From CAJBVW01 sp964457335 (GTDB taxonomy: Bacteria; Myxococcota_A; UBA796; SXON01): a stretch of 64,000 bases of DNA. The notes beneath the pieces were generated by a model that was not told the origin of the DNA, made no database searches, and saw only the letters and a list, made by a program, of their open reading frames with translations. Positions 17,286 through 24,803 of the stretch are shown here, piece by piece. Numbering within the stretch: the stretch's first letter is position 1; the number at the start of each line of letters is the position of its first letter. The DNA lies in assembly GCA_964457335.1 (NCBI GenBank), contig CAYWGD010000031.1, positions 1 through 64,000 of the forward strand. The letters run 5' to 3'. A program made the position numbers and the translations under genes.

Positions 17286-17579
17286 ATGACGAAGAGCGAG
17301 CTGGTCGACGCGGTGGCGCGGCGGCAGAACCTCCCCCGACAGACCGCCGAACGCGTCGTGAACGTCCTGTTCGACTCGATCCGGGATGCCCTCCTGCGGG
17401 GGGACCGCGTCGAGATCCGCGGCTTCGGCTCCTTCAAGGCCCGTCACTACGAGGGGTACACCGGGCGCAACCCGCGCACCGGCGTCCCGATCGTCGTGGA
17501 TCCGAAGGTGCTCCCGGTCTTCAAGGTCGGGAAGGAGCTCCGGGTGCGCGTGAACGGGGGAACGGACCCCGAGGAATGA
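17286..17579 (+). CDS. integration host factor/HU-type DNA-bending protein
   Basis: A 97-residue member of the HU/IHF family. The N-terminal helices begin MTKSELVDAVA; the DNA-inserting arm contains GRNPRTGVPI with the conserved proline; and VEIRGFGSF precedes it. The acidic N-terminus of the arm and residues such as RHYEGYTGRNP resemble IHF-beta more than HU, but one copy alone does not separate the two. It has its own promoter (17230-17258). Its stop overlaps the next start (ATGA), so the following exported protein is translationally coupled to it. Confidence 0.92.
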   Translation: MTKSELVDAVARRQNLPRQTAERVVNVLFDSIRDALLRGDRVEIRGFGSFKARHYEGYTGRNPRTGVPIVVDPKVLPVFKVGKELRVRVNGGTDPEE

Positions 17580-18145
17580 TCCCCTTCGCCCTCCTCCCGG
17601 CGCTCTTCGCGGGCAGCGTGTACATCAACGGCGTGCGGGCGGACGTCCTGCCCGAGGTGACGCTCTCCAACGCGACGGTGCGTTTCGACGCGCAAGGGAA
17701 CGTCTGGATCGACGCCCCGGGCTACCGCGTGCAGGTGATCCCGCCGACGGAGTACGCGCGGCCGGCGACGCCAGCCCCGGCGGCCCCGACGGAAGCCCCG
17801 GCGGCCCCCAGGGTTCCTCTGGGTACGTGGTGGCTCGTCACAGAGGACAACGGCTCGACATCCCAGGTCCTCGAGATCCTGGTGAACGGCTCCCTCGTCC
17901 GGCGCGTGACCTCGGGCGATCCGCAGATCATCCTGGACCTCGCGCCCTGGCTGAAGCCGGGCGCGAACACCATCGTGGTGAGCCCCGTCCCGTCGGGCGT
18001 CCCCGGCGGCGGCGCGCTCAACGTCTACATGGGCCGGGGCACGAACCTCTCCGGCACCATCCACCTCGACAACCCGGACGTGGTCTACACCCGGCGCGCC
18101 TCCGACTCCGGCGGCGCGCGTCAGTTCGAGCTGACCGTCCCCTGA
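17576..18145 (+). CDS. exported protein of unknown function
   Basis: A 189-residue protein with a short hydrophobic N-terminus (MIPFALLPALFAGS) that could serve as a signal peptide. A beta-rich segment (YINGVRADVLPEVTLSNATV), an Ala/Pro linker (about 63-82) and a second beta-rich domain (about 85-189) containing LDLAPWLKPGANTIVV follow. The second part looks like a jelly-roll or PEGA-type carbohydrate- or peptidoglycan-facing domain. I do not recognise the family. It is coupled to the IHF gene by an ATGA overlap and followed after about 20 bp by a PIN-PhoH gene. Confidence 0.75.
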   Translation: MIPFALLPALFAGSVYINGVRADVLPEVTLSNATVRFDAQGNVWIDAPGYRVQVIPPTEYARPATPAPAAPTEAPAAPRVPLGTWWLVTEDNGSTSQVLEILVNGSLVRRVTSGDPQIILDLAPWLKPGANTIVVSPVPSGVPGGGALNVYMGRGTNLSGTIHLDNPDVVYTRRASDSGGARQFELTVP

Positions 18146-18164
18146 TTCCCCGCGCGGAGAGCCG

Positions 18165-19550
18165 TTGGCAGCTGCACTACATCACCGTGGGGCGGGCAAG
18201 CGCACCTACGTCCTGGACACCAACGTCCTGCTCCACGATCCGGGAGCGCTGCTGGTCTTCCACGAGCACGATCTCGTGCTGCCCATCACGGTCATCGAGG
18301 AGATCGACAAGTTCAAGCGGGAGCTGACCGAGCTCGGCCGCAACGCCCGCACGATCTCCCGGCAGCTCGACGCCATGCGCGAGTCCGGCGGCATCGCGAA
18401 GGGTGTGCCCCTCCCCGGCGGCGGAACGCTCCGGGTCGACCTGGGGCACGCAGGGGACGTGCGCGAGCTCTTCGCCGGCGCGCAGAACACGAACGACAAC
18501 ATCATCCTGAGCAGCGCGATCCGCCTCCAGAAGGAGTCGAAGAACGGCACGGTCATCTTCGTGAGCCGTGACGTGAACATGCGGCTCAAGGCCGACGCGC
18601 TCGGGCTCCTCGCGGAGGACTACGAGCACGCCCACGTCGAGGTGGACGAGGCCTACACCGGCGTGGTCGAGCGCGAGGTCGACGGCGAGGTCGTCGGCGA
18701 GATGTACCAGCGCGGCTGGATGCAGGAGGAGGGCGAGGGGCTCTCCCCGCACCAGTTCGTCATCCTGAAGAACGTCACGAACCCGAGCCAGACGGCGATG
18801 ACGCGCTTCGACGCGCGGCAGAAGCGCCTCCAGCTCGTCGGGCGCTACAAGGAGGGCATCTGGGGCATCTTCGCGCGCAACCGCGAGCAGCTCTTCGCGC
18901 TCGACCTGTTGCTCGACGACAACGTGCCGCTCGTCACGCTCGACGGCATGGCCGGCACCGGCAAGACGCTCCTCGCCATCGCCTGCGGGCTCCAGCGGGT
19001 GGCGGACGACAAGCACTACCGGCGCCTCGTGGTGGCGCGGCCGATCTTCCCGCTCGGGAAGGACATCGGCTTCCTGCCCGGCACGCTCGACGAGAAGCTG
19101 AACCCCTGGATGAAGCCCATCTTCGACAACCTCGACCTCTTGCTCGGCGGGGAGGACGCGAAGGAGGCGGGCGGCGCCGGGGGCGGCGGCCGGCAGCAGA
19201 AGGGGCAGTCGGTCCCGAACTACCAGGCGCTGATCGACCAGAAGATCGTCGAGGTGGAGCCGCTCACCTACATCCGCGGCCGGAGCCTGCCGCGCCAGTA
19301 CCTCGTCATCGACGAGGCCCAGAACCTCACGCCGCACGAGGTGAAGACGGTCATCACGCGCGCGGGGGAGGGGACGAAGGTGGTGCTCACCGGCGACCGC
19401 TACCAGATCGACAACCCCTACGTGGACGCAACGTCGAACGGCCTCTCCTACGTGGTCGAGCGCTTCCGCCTCTCGCCGATGGCGGGGCACGTCACGCTGC
19501 GGAAGGGAGAGCGCTCGCCGCTCGCCGAGACGGCCGCCGCGCTGCTCTGA
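18165..19550 (+). CDS. PIN domain-PhoH family ATPase
   Basis: A 461-residue protein combining an N-terminal PIN ribonuclease domain (about 14-165, with VLDTNVLLHDP, an IEEIDKFK acidic segment and NDNIILSSA) with a C-terminal PhoH-type ATPase. The ATPase has Walker A GMAGTGKT and Walker B YLVIDEAQN. This is the PhoH2/YlaK architecture, linked to RNA unwinding and cleavage. It begins with TTG at 18165, supported by GGAGAG six bases upstream. A Gly-rich insertion (about 325-345) sits between the Walker motifs. A second, single-domain PhoH gene lies at 23.7 kb. Confidence 0.93.
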   Translation: MAAALHHRGAGKRTYVLDTNVLLHDPGALLVFHEHDLVLPITVIEEIDKFKRELTELGRNARTISRQLDAMRESGGIAKGVPLPGGGTLRVDLGHAGDVRELFAGAQNTNDNIILSSAIRLQKESKNGTVIFVSRDVNMRLKADALGLLAEDYEHAHVEVDEAYTGVVEREVDGEVVGEMYQRGWMQEEGEGLSPHQFVILKNVTNPSQTAMTRFDARQKRLQLVGRYKEGIWGIFARNREQLFALDLLLDDNVPLVTLDGMAGTGKTLLAIACGLQRVADDKHYRRLVVARPIFPLGKDIGFLPGTLDEKLNPWMKPIFDNLDLLLGGEDAKEAGGAGGGGRQQKGQSVPNYQALIDQKIVEVEPLTYIRGRSLPRQYLVIDEAQNLTPHEVKTVITRAGEGTKVVLTGDRYQIDNPYVDATSNGLSYVVERFRLSPMAGHVTLRKGERSPLAETAAALL

Positions 19551-19552
19551 GC

Positions 19553-20218
19553 GTGTTGATCCACCGCTACGACCTCGTCGACTCCACGCAGTCCGTGGCG
19601 CGCCGCCTCGCCGACGAGGGCGCGCCGCACGGCACTGTCGTGCTCGCGGAGGAGCAGACCGCGGGCCGGGGGCGGCTCGACCGGCGCTGGACGAGCGCCC
19701 GCGGGGAGAACCTCACGTTCACGGTGGTCCTCCGGCCGCCGATCCCCGCCCGCGACGCGCCGCTCCTGACCCTCGGCGCCGCCGCGGGGCTGGCCGTGGC
19801 GCTGGATCTCCGCGTGAAGTGGCCGAACGACCTCGTCACGTCCGAGGGGCGCAAGGTCGCGGGCCTGCTCGCGGAGATGGAGACCGTCGGGGATCGCGTC
19901 GGGTACGTGCTCCTCGGGGTGGGCCTCAACGTGAACCAGCAGGTGTTCCCCCCGGAGCTCCCCAACGCGACCAGCCTCGCGCGCGAGCGCGGGCCACAGG
20001 ACCGCGAGGACGTGCTCGACCGCGCCGTCTCCGCCATCCTGGCCTGGGCGCAACACCCGGACCGGCTCGACCAGTGGCGGCGGCGCGCACACACGCTCGG
20101 GCGGCACGTCCGGATCGGCGCGATCGAGGGCGTGGCGACGGGCCTCCGCGACGACGGCGCGCTGCTCGTGGGTGGCGTGCCGGTGCTCGCCGGCGAGATC
20201 GATCCGCCGGCGCGGTAG
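19553..20218 (+). CDS. birA: biotin-protein ligase, catalytic form
   Basis: A 221-residue enzyme that activates biotin with ATP and attaches it to carboxylase carrier domains. The biotinyl-AMP loop GRGRLDRRW, the KWPNDL motif and KVAGLLAEM are present, and a small C-terminal SH3-like part ends the protein. There is no N-terminal winged helix, so unlike E. coli BirA it should not repress transcription. The GTG start at 19553 lies two bases after the PhoH stop, suggesting coupling. Confidence 0.94.
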   Translation: MLIHRYDLVDSTQSVARRLADEGAPHGTVVLAEEQTAGRGRLDRRWTSARGENLTFTVVLRPPIPARDAPLLTLGAAAGLAVALDLRVKWPNDLVTSEGRKVAGLLAEMETVGDRVGYVLLGVGLNVNQQVFPPELPNATSLARERGPQDREDVLDRAVSAILAWAQHPDRLDQWRRRAHTLGRHVRIGAIEGVATGLRDDGALLVGGVPVLAGEIDPPAR

Positions 20219-20270
20219 CGGACGCGCCGGGACCGGGCCATCTTGCACGGCACCTGCGCCGGAGCTCCCC

Positions 20271-20912
20271 GTGGCCACGATCGTCCTCCTCCTCGCCGCC
20301 TGCACCGACGGGTCCGTCGGCCTCGAAGACAAGAACGAAGAGCCCCTCCCGGACCTGGGCGACCCCTTCGTGGGCATCTACGCCGCGGCTTCGCCGGGCA
20401 CCTTCCGATCGGACTGCGTGATCCAGGTCGACCTCTACGAGGAGGACACCGTCGTGGCGACCGCGGAGATGCGCGCGAGCGGCGGCGAGTGGACCGGCAC
20501 GGTGCTCCCGGGCGAGACGCTCTACCGGGCCGTCGCGAGCTGGGAGTCCTGCACCACGGGCCCCGACGGGACGGGCACCTTCGAGTCGAGCGCGTTCTCG
20601 GGCGTGAAGGGCGACTTCTTCCTGTTCCGCTACACGGGCGTCACCGCCGCCTTCGACGTGCTCACCCAGCGCGAGGACTTCGACGGCGCCGAGGTCGAGG
20701 TGACCTTCGAAGAGGGGACCACCCTCGAGGACGTCCAGGCGATCGCGGACACCTACGGCGTCGAGGCCGACCTGGTCGAGGGGGCGAGCACGGAGTACCG
20801 CGTCACCTGGGACGACGCGACCGCGGTGGGCAAGGTGCTGACCTGGTTCTCGGACGAGGACGAGTACGCGACGGGCTCGCCGTCCTGGATCCGCACGCCC
20901 GACTGGTGGTGA
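20271..20912 (+). CDS. putative lipoprotein, unknown function
   Basis: A 213-residue protein starting at GTG 20271 with GGAG about six bases upstream. The N-terminus (MATIVLLLAAC) is a very short lipoprotein signal with lipobox LLAAC, so the mature protein would begin at Cys11. The mature part is acidic, beta-rich and Thr/Asp-rich, with two further cysteines (in FRSDCVI and WESCTTG) that could pair. I do not recognise the family. The open frame extends upstream into birA, but that part looks like out-of-frame translation. Confidence 0.7.
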   Translation: MATIVLLLAACTDGSVGLEDKNEEPLPDLGDPFVGIYAAASPGTFRSDCVIQVDLYEEDTVVATAEMRASGGEWTGTVLPGETLYRAVASWESCTTGPDGTGTFESSAFSGVKGDFFLFRYTGVTAAFDVLTQREDFDGAEVEVTFEEGTTLEDVQAIADTYGVEADLVEGASTEYRVTWDDATAVGKVLTWFSDEDEYATGSPSWIRTPDWW

Positions 20913-20921
20913 TCCCGCCGG

Positions 20922-21551
20922 TCAGGGCAGGTACGCCGTCTCTCCGAAGCTCTCGACGACGGCGCCGGCCTCGGCGAGCAGCACCCGGGAGTGGCTCGCG
21001 TACGCGGGGGCCCAGCGGAGCGCCTGGTCGGGGCCGAGCCCGAGCCAGTGGCAGAGCAGCGCGCGGATGACGCCGATGTGCGTCACGACCACGACGCGCG
21101 CGTCGCCGAAGGCCTGCGCGTCCCACCACGCCGTCGCGCGGTCGAAGCACTCGCCGTAGGTCTCGCCGCCGGGCGGCCGCGCGTGCACGTAGTCGGCCCA
21201 GTAGGCGGTCGTGCCAGCGGGGTCCTCGGCCGTGAGCGCCTCCCAGCCGCGCCCGTCCCACGCGCCCATGTGCTGCTCCCGCAGCGCCGGGGCGGGCACC
21301 ACCTCGGCGGAGAGCCGCCGGGCGAGCGCGGCGCAACGCGAGAGGTCGCTGGACACGACCACGTCGGGACGGGGCTGAGTGCGCGCGAACCACGCGGCGG
21401 CGGCGTCCGACTGGGCCTCGCCGCGCGCGGAGAGCGGCGCGTCGACCTGCCCGCGGCACACCCGGCTGCCCGCCACCTCGCCGTGCCGGAACAGGTGCAC
21501 GCGCACGACGCTCGCGGAGGGGATGATCCGCATGGTGGGCTTGTCGAACAT
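20922..21551 (-). CDS. histidine phosphatase family protein
   Basis: A 209-residue member of the phosphoglycerate-mutase-like superfamily. The catalytic histidine is in LFRHGEV, with the second in VVTHIGVIRALL; a phosphate-pocket arginine (SSDLSRC region) and a glutamate (LREQHMGAWDG) also match. Relatives include CobC-type alpha-ribazole phosphatases and general sugar-phosphate phosphatases; there are no cobalamin genes here, so the substrate is open. An internal ATG at 21533 is an alternative start. It is convergent with the lipoprotein gene and divergent from coaX. Confidence 0.88.
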   Translation of the reverse strand: MFDKPTMRIIPSASVVRVHLFRHGEVAGSRVCRGQVDAPLSARGEAQSDAAAAWFARTQPRPDVVVSSDLSRCAALARRLSAEVVPAPALREQHMGAWDGRGWEALTAEDPAGTTAYWADYVHARPPGGETYGECFDRATAWWDAQAFGDARVVVVTHIGVIRALLCHWLGLGPDQALRWAPAYASHSRVLLAEAGAVVESFGETAYLP

Positions 21552-21574
21552 CGCTCGCCGGTTATCCCGGCGCG

Positions 21575-22339
21575 ATGCTGCTCGTCGTCGATGTCGGGAA
21601 CACGAACACCGTGCTCGGGCTGCTCGACGGCCCGCGCGTCGCGCACCAGTGGCGCGTCTCGACGCTGCAGCGCACGACCGACGAGTTCGGCCTGCTCGTG
21701 CTCCAGCTGCTCGCGCACGAGCGCGTCGCGCGCGAGGACATCGACGGCATCGCCGTCTGCACCGTGGTGCCGTCGGTGCTGTTCAACGTCGAGAAGGGGC
21801 TCCGGCGCTACCTCGACCGCACGCCCCGGGTGCTCGACCACAAGAGCCAGCTCGGCTTCCCCGTGCGCGTCGACAACCCGCGCGAGCTCGGCCCCGACCG
21901 CGTCGTGAACTGCATCGCCGCGCGGGAGCGGCACGAGCCGCCCTTCCTCATCGTCGACTTCGGCACGGCCACCACCTTCGACTGCGTGGACGCCTCCGGG
22001 GCCTACGTCGGCGGCGCCATCGCGCCCGGCCTCCAGATCTCCGCGGACGCGCTCTTCTCCCGCACGGCGCGCCTCCCGCGCGTCGAGGTCCAGCACCCCC
22101 CGCGCGCCATCGGCACCAACACCGTCGGCGCGATGCAGTCCGGGCTCTTCCACGGCTACGTGGGCCTCGTGGACGGGCTCGCCCGCCGCTGCAAGGACGA
22201 GCTCGGGGGCACTGTGACCTGCATCGCGACGGGCGGGCTCTCGAACCTCGTGGGGCGGGCCTGCGCCGAGGTCGACGAGATCGATGAGCACCTGACGCTC
22301 CAGGGGCTGCGGATCTGGTTCGAACGAGGTGCGCCGTGA
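21575..22339 (+). CDS. coaX: type III pantothenate kinase
   Basis: A 254-residue CoaX catalysing the first step of coenzyme A synthesis. Motifs: the N-terminal phosphate-binding VVDVGNTNTVLG, GPDRVVNCIAA, DFGTATTFD with the catalytic Asp, GGAIAPGLQIS and ATGGLS. This type does not use the same fold as E. coli CoaA. Its stop overlaps the start of the next gene (GTGA). Confidence 0.97.
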   Translation: MLLVVDVGNTNTVLGLLDGPRVAHQWRVSTLQRTTDEFGLLVLQLLAHERVAREDIDGIAVCTVVPSVLFNVEKGLRRYLDRTPRVLDHKSQLGFPVRVDNPRELGPDRVVNCIAARERHEPPFLIVDFGTATTFDCVDASGAYVGGAIAPGLQISADALFSRTARLPRVEVQHPPRAIGTNTVGAMQSGLFHGYVGLVDGLARRCKDELGGTVTCIATGGLSNLVGRACAEVDEIDEHLTLQGLRIWFERGAP

Positions 22340-23529
22340 TCGACATCCCCTGGGACAAGCTCGGCGTCCCCGACAACCTGCGCGGCGCGGTGGCCCCCGA
22401 GGCTCCCCTGAAGGTGCGGCTCGCCGCGGCCAAGGGCGCGCTCCCGGCCACGGGCGAGGCGCTCCTCGGCATGCTGTACGCGCTCGCGTGCGGCGACGAC
22501 GTGGAGGTGCGCGCGGCCGCCGTCGAGACGCTCAAGACGGTGCCCGGCATCGCGCAGGTCCTGACCCAGCGCACCCACGCCAAGGTGCTCGAGCTGGTGG
22601 CGAGCGTGCGCGCCGACCGCGAGATCGACGAGCGGATCGCGGTCATCCGCAACGCGAACGACCGCACCGCCACGCTCATCGCGGCGCGCGCGGACGCCAG
22701 GCTCTGCGAGATCCTCTGCGAGAACCACGAGCGGCTCCTGCTCACGCCCGACGTCATCGTCGCGCTGCACCAGAACCCCAACTGCGCGGACGCCGCGCTC
22801 GAGCGCGCGATCGGGTTCTTGCGGATGCAGCAGAGCCTGCCGGAGCTGCCCCCGAAGCGCCCGGCGCCCGGCGAGGCCCCGGTCGCCACGCCCGCGCAGC
22901 CGGCGCCCCCCGCGTTCGATCTCGAGGCCGAGATCGAGGCCGCGCTCGCGGGCAAGCCCTCGCCGCACCTCGAGCAGCAGAGCAAGCTCCAGATGTTCGA
23001 CGTCGACCGGCTCGGCGTCGGGGGCATCGACGGCTTCACGTTCGACTTCAAGGACGACGACGACTTCGGCCTCGACCTGCTCGACGAGGGCGTGGACGCC
23101 GACGAGGATCCCGACACCAAGGCGAGCATCGAGAAGCGCATCGCGGCCATGAGCGTGGGCAAGAAGCTCAAGCTCGCCTACCTGGGCAACAAGTCCGCCC
23201 GCAGCATCCTCATCCGCGACCGCAACAAGATGGTCGCGGTCGCCGTCGTGAAGAGCGGGCGCCTCACCGACGCGGAGGTCCTGGTGCACGCGGGCAACCG
23301 CAACCTGCCCGACGAGGCGCTCCGCGAGATCGCGGTCAACCGCGAGTGGACGCGCAAGTACCCGGTGAAGGTGGCGCTGGTGAACAACCCGAAGTGCCCC
23401 GCGAGCGTGGCCGTCGGGCTGGTCCCGTACCTCCAGGCCAAGGATCTCGCCTCGCTCTCGCGCAACCGGAACGTGTCGAGCGTCGTCTTCTCCCTCGCCT
23501 CGAAGCTCGCGAAGCAGAAGGCGAAGTAG
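22336..23529 (+). CDS. helical-repeat protein of unknown function
   Basis: A 397-residue cytoplasmic protein. Residues 1-175 and 265-397 are Ala/Leu-rich helices resembling HEAT- or leucine-rich-variant-type repeats (for example ...ALACGDDVEVRAAAVE..., VLVHAGNRNLPDEALREIA). They are separated by a Pro-rich linker (175-200) and an acidic stretch (FKDDDDFGLDLLDEGVDADED). It may be a scaffold; I do not recognise a named family. It starts with GTG overlapping the coaX stop, so the two are coupled. It is followed by a 160-bp gap and phoH. Confidence 0.75.
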   Translation: MIDIPWDKLGVPDNLRGAVAPEAPLKVRLAAAKGALPATGEALLGMLYALACGDDVEVRAAAVETLKTVPGIAQVLTQRTHAKVLELVASVRADREIDERIAVIRNANDRTATLIAARADARLCEILCENHERLLLTPDVIVALHQNPNCADAALERAIGFLRMQQSLPELPPKRPAPGEAPVATPAQPAPPAFDLEAEIEAALAGKPSPHLEQQSKLQMFDVDRLGVGGIDGFTFDFKDDDDFGLDLLDEGVDADEDPDTKASIEKRIAAMSVGKKLKLAYLGNKSARSILIRDRNKMVAVAVVKSGRLTDAEVLVHAGNRNLPDEALREIAVNREWTRKYPVKVALVNNPKCPASVAVGLVPYLQAKDLASLSRNRNVSSVVFSLASKLAKQKAK

Positions 23530-23693
23530 CTCCGGGCGCCCGCCCGGGAGCTCTCCGGCTTCCCCCCCGGTTTCCCCAGCGGCCCACCGGCGCGACGATC
23601 CCGCCGCCGCGTGCTACGGGGCCCGATCGAGGGGCGAGAAGAAGGCCCCCAGAGGGTCCCATCGAAACGCCTCCGACCGATTCGCTCGACCGC

Positions 23694-24803
23694 GTGATCG
23701 ACTTCAACGACTCCGACCGGCTGCGCGAGGTGGCCGGCGAGCTCGGAAAGAACCTCCAGGTCATCGCCCGGGTGTCGGGCGCGCGCGTGTCCCAGCGGGG
23801 CGCGCAGGTGCGCGTCGTCGGCCCCGCGGCGAACGTCGAGCACGCGGTGCGGGTGCTCGAGCAGCTCTACGCGGTGGCCTCGACCGGCGTGTCGCTGACC
23901 CAGGCGGACGTGGACCAGGCCTGCCGCCTGCTCCGCACCGATCCGGACGCGCAGCTCGTCGACTACCGCAGCGACGTCGTCATCATGGGCGCCCGAAAGC
24001 GCGCCATCTACCCGCGCACGCCGCGGCAGAAGCTCTACGTCCACTCCTTCGAGGACAACGACATCGTCTTCGGGGTGGGCCCCGCGGGCACGGGCAAGAC
24101 CTACCTCGCCATGGCGGTCGCGGTCGCGGCGCTGCTCAAGGACCAGGTCCGGCGCATCGTGTTGTGCCGGCCGGCGGTCGAGGCCGGCGAGAAGCTCGGG
24201 TTCCTCCCGGGCGACCTCGCGGAGAAGGTGAACCCGTACCTCCGCCCGCTCTACGACGCGCTCTACGACATGGTCGACGAGGAGCGCGCGGCCCGGCTGA
24301 TCCAGAAGGGCGCCATCGAGGTCGCGCCGCTCGCGTTCATGCGCGGGCGCACGCTGAACAACGCCTTCATCATCCTCGACGAGGCGCAGAACGCGACCAG
24401 CGAGCAGATGAAGATGTTCTTGACCCGGCTCGGCAACGACTCGCGCGCGGCCGTCACGGGCGACCTCACGCAGATCGACCTGCCCCGCCAGACGCAGTCG
24501 GGCCTCGTCGAGGCGCTCCGCCTGCTCGACGGCATCGATGGCATCGGCATCATCCGCTTCAGGGACGACGACATCGTGCGGCACCCGCTCGTGAGCGAGA
24601 TCGTGCGCGCCTACGACCGTGAGACCGCCCGCAAGGAGGCCGAGCGCGCGGCCCGGCCCCCGGGCGGCTGGCGCGGCGAGCGCCGTCCGTGGCGCGACCG
24701 CGGCGACGACCGCGACGAGCGCGAGGAGCGTGGGGGCGCCGAGCAGGCGGGCGCGACGGCCGGCCAAGAGCCGGAACGAGGCGAGGGTGGCGCCGACCGC
24801 TGA
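23694..24803 (+). CDS. PhoH family ATPase
   Basis: A PhoH-like protein of about 369 residues. An N-terminal KH-like region (IARVSGARVSQRGAQVRVVG) precedes the ATPase with Walker A GPAGTGKTYLA and Walker B AFIILDEAQN. The TGDLTQIDLP sensor and a basic/acidic charged tail follow. PhoH proteins with KH-like domains act in RNA metabolism and typically sit beside 7TM-HD, YbeY and CorC genes, as here. The GTG at 23694 is the best in-frame start, directly before homology begins, although no clear ribosome site precedes it. Its 3' end overlaps the next start by 17 bp. Confidence 0.92.
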   Translation: MIDFNDSDRLREVAGELGKNLQVIARVSGARVSQRGAQVRVVGPAANVEHAVRVLEQLYAVASTGVSLTQADVDQACRLLRTDPDAQLVDYRSDVVIMGARKRAIYPRTPRQKLYVHSFEDNDIVFGVGPAGTGKTYLAMAVAVAALLKDQVRRIVLCRPAVEAGEKLGFLPGDLAEKVNPYLRPLYDALYDMVDEERAARLIQKGAIEVAPLAFMRGRTLNNAFIILDEAQNATSEQMKMFLTRLGNDSRAAVTGDLTQIDLPRQTQSGLVEALRLLDGIDGIGIIRFRDDDIVRHPLVSEIVRAYDRETARKEAERAARPPGGWRGERRPWRDRGDDRDEREERGGAEQAGATAGQEPERGEGGADR

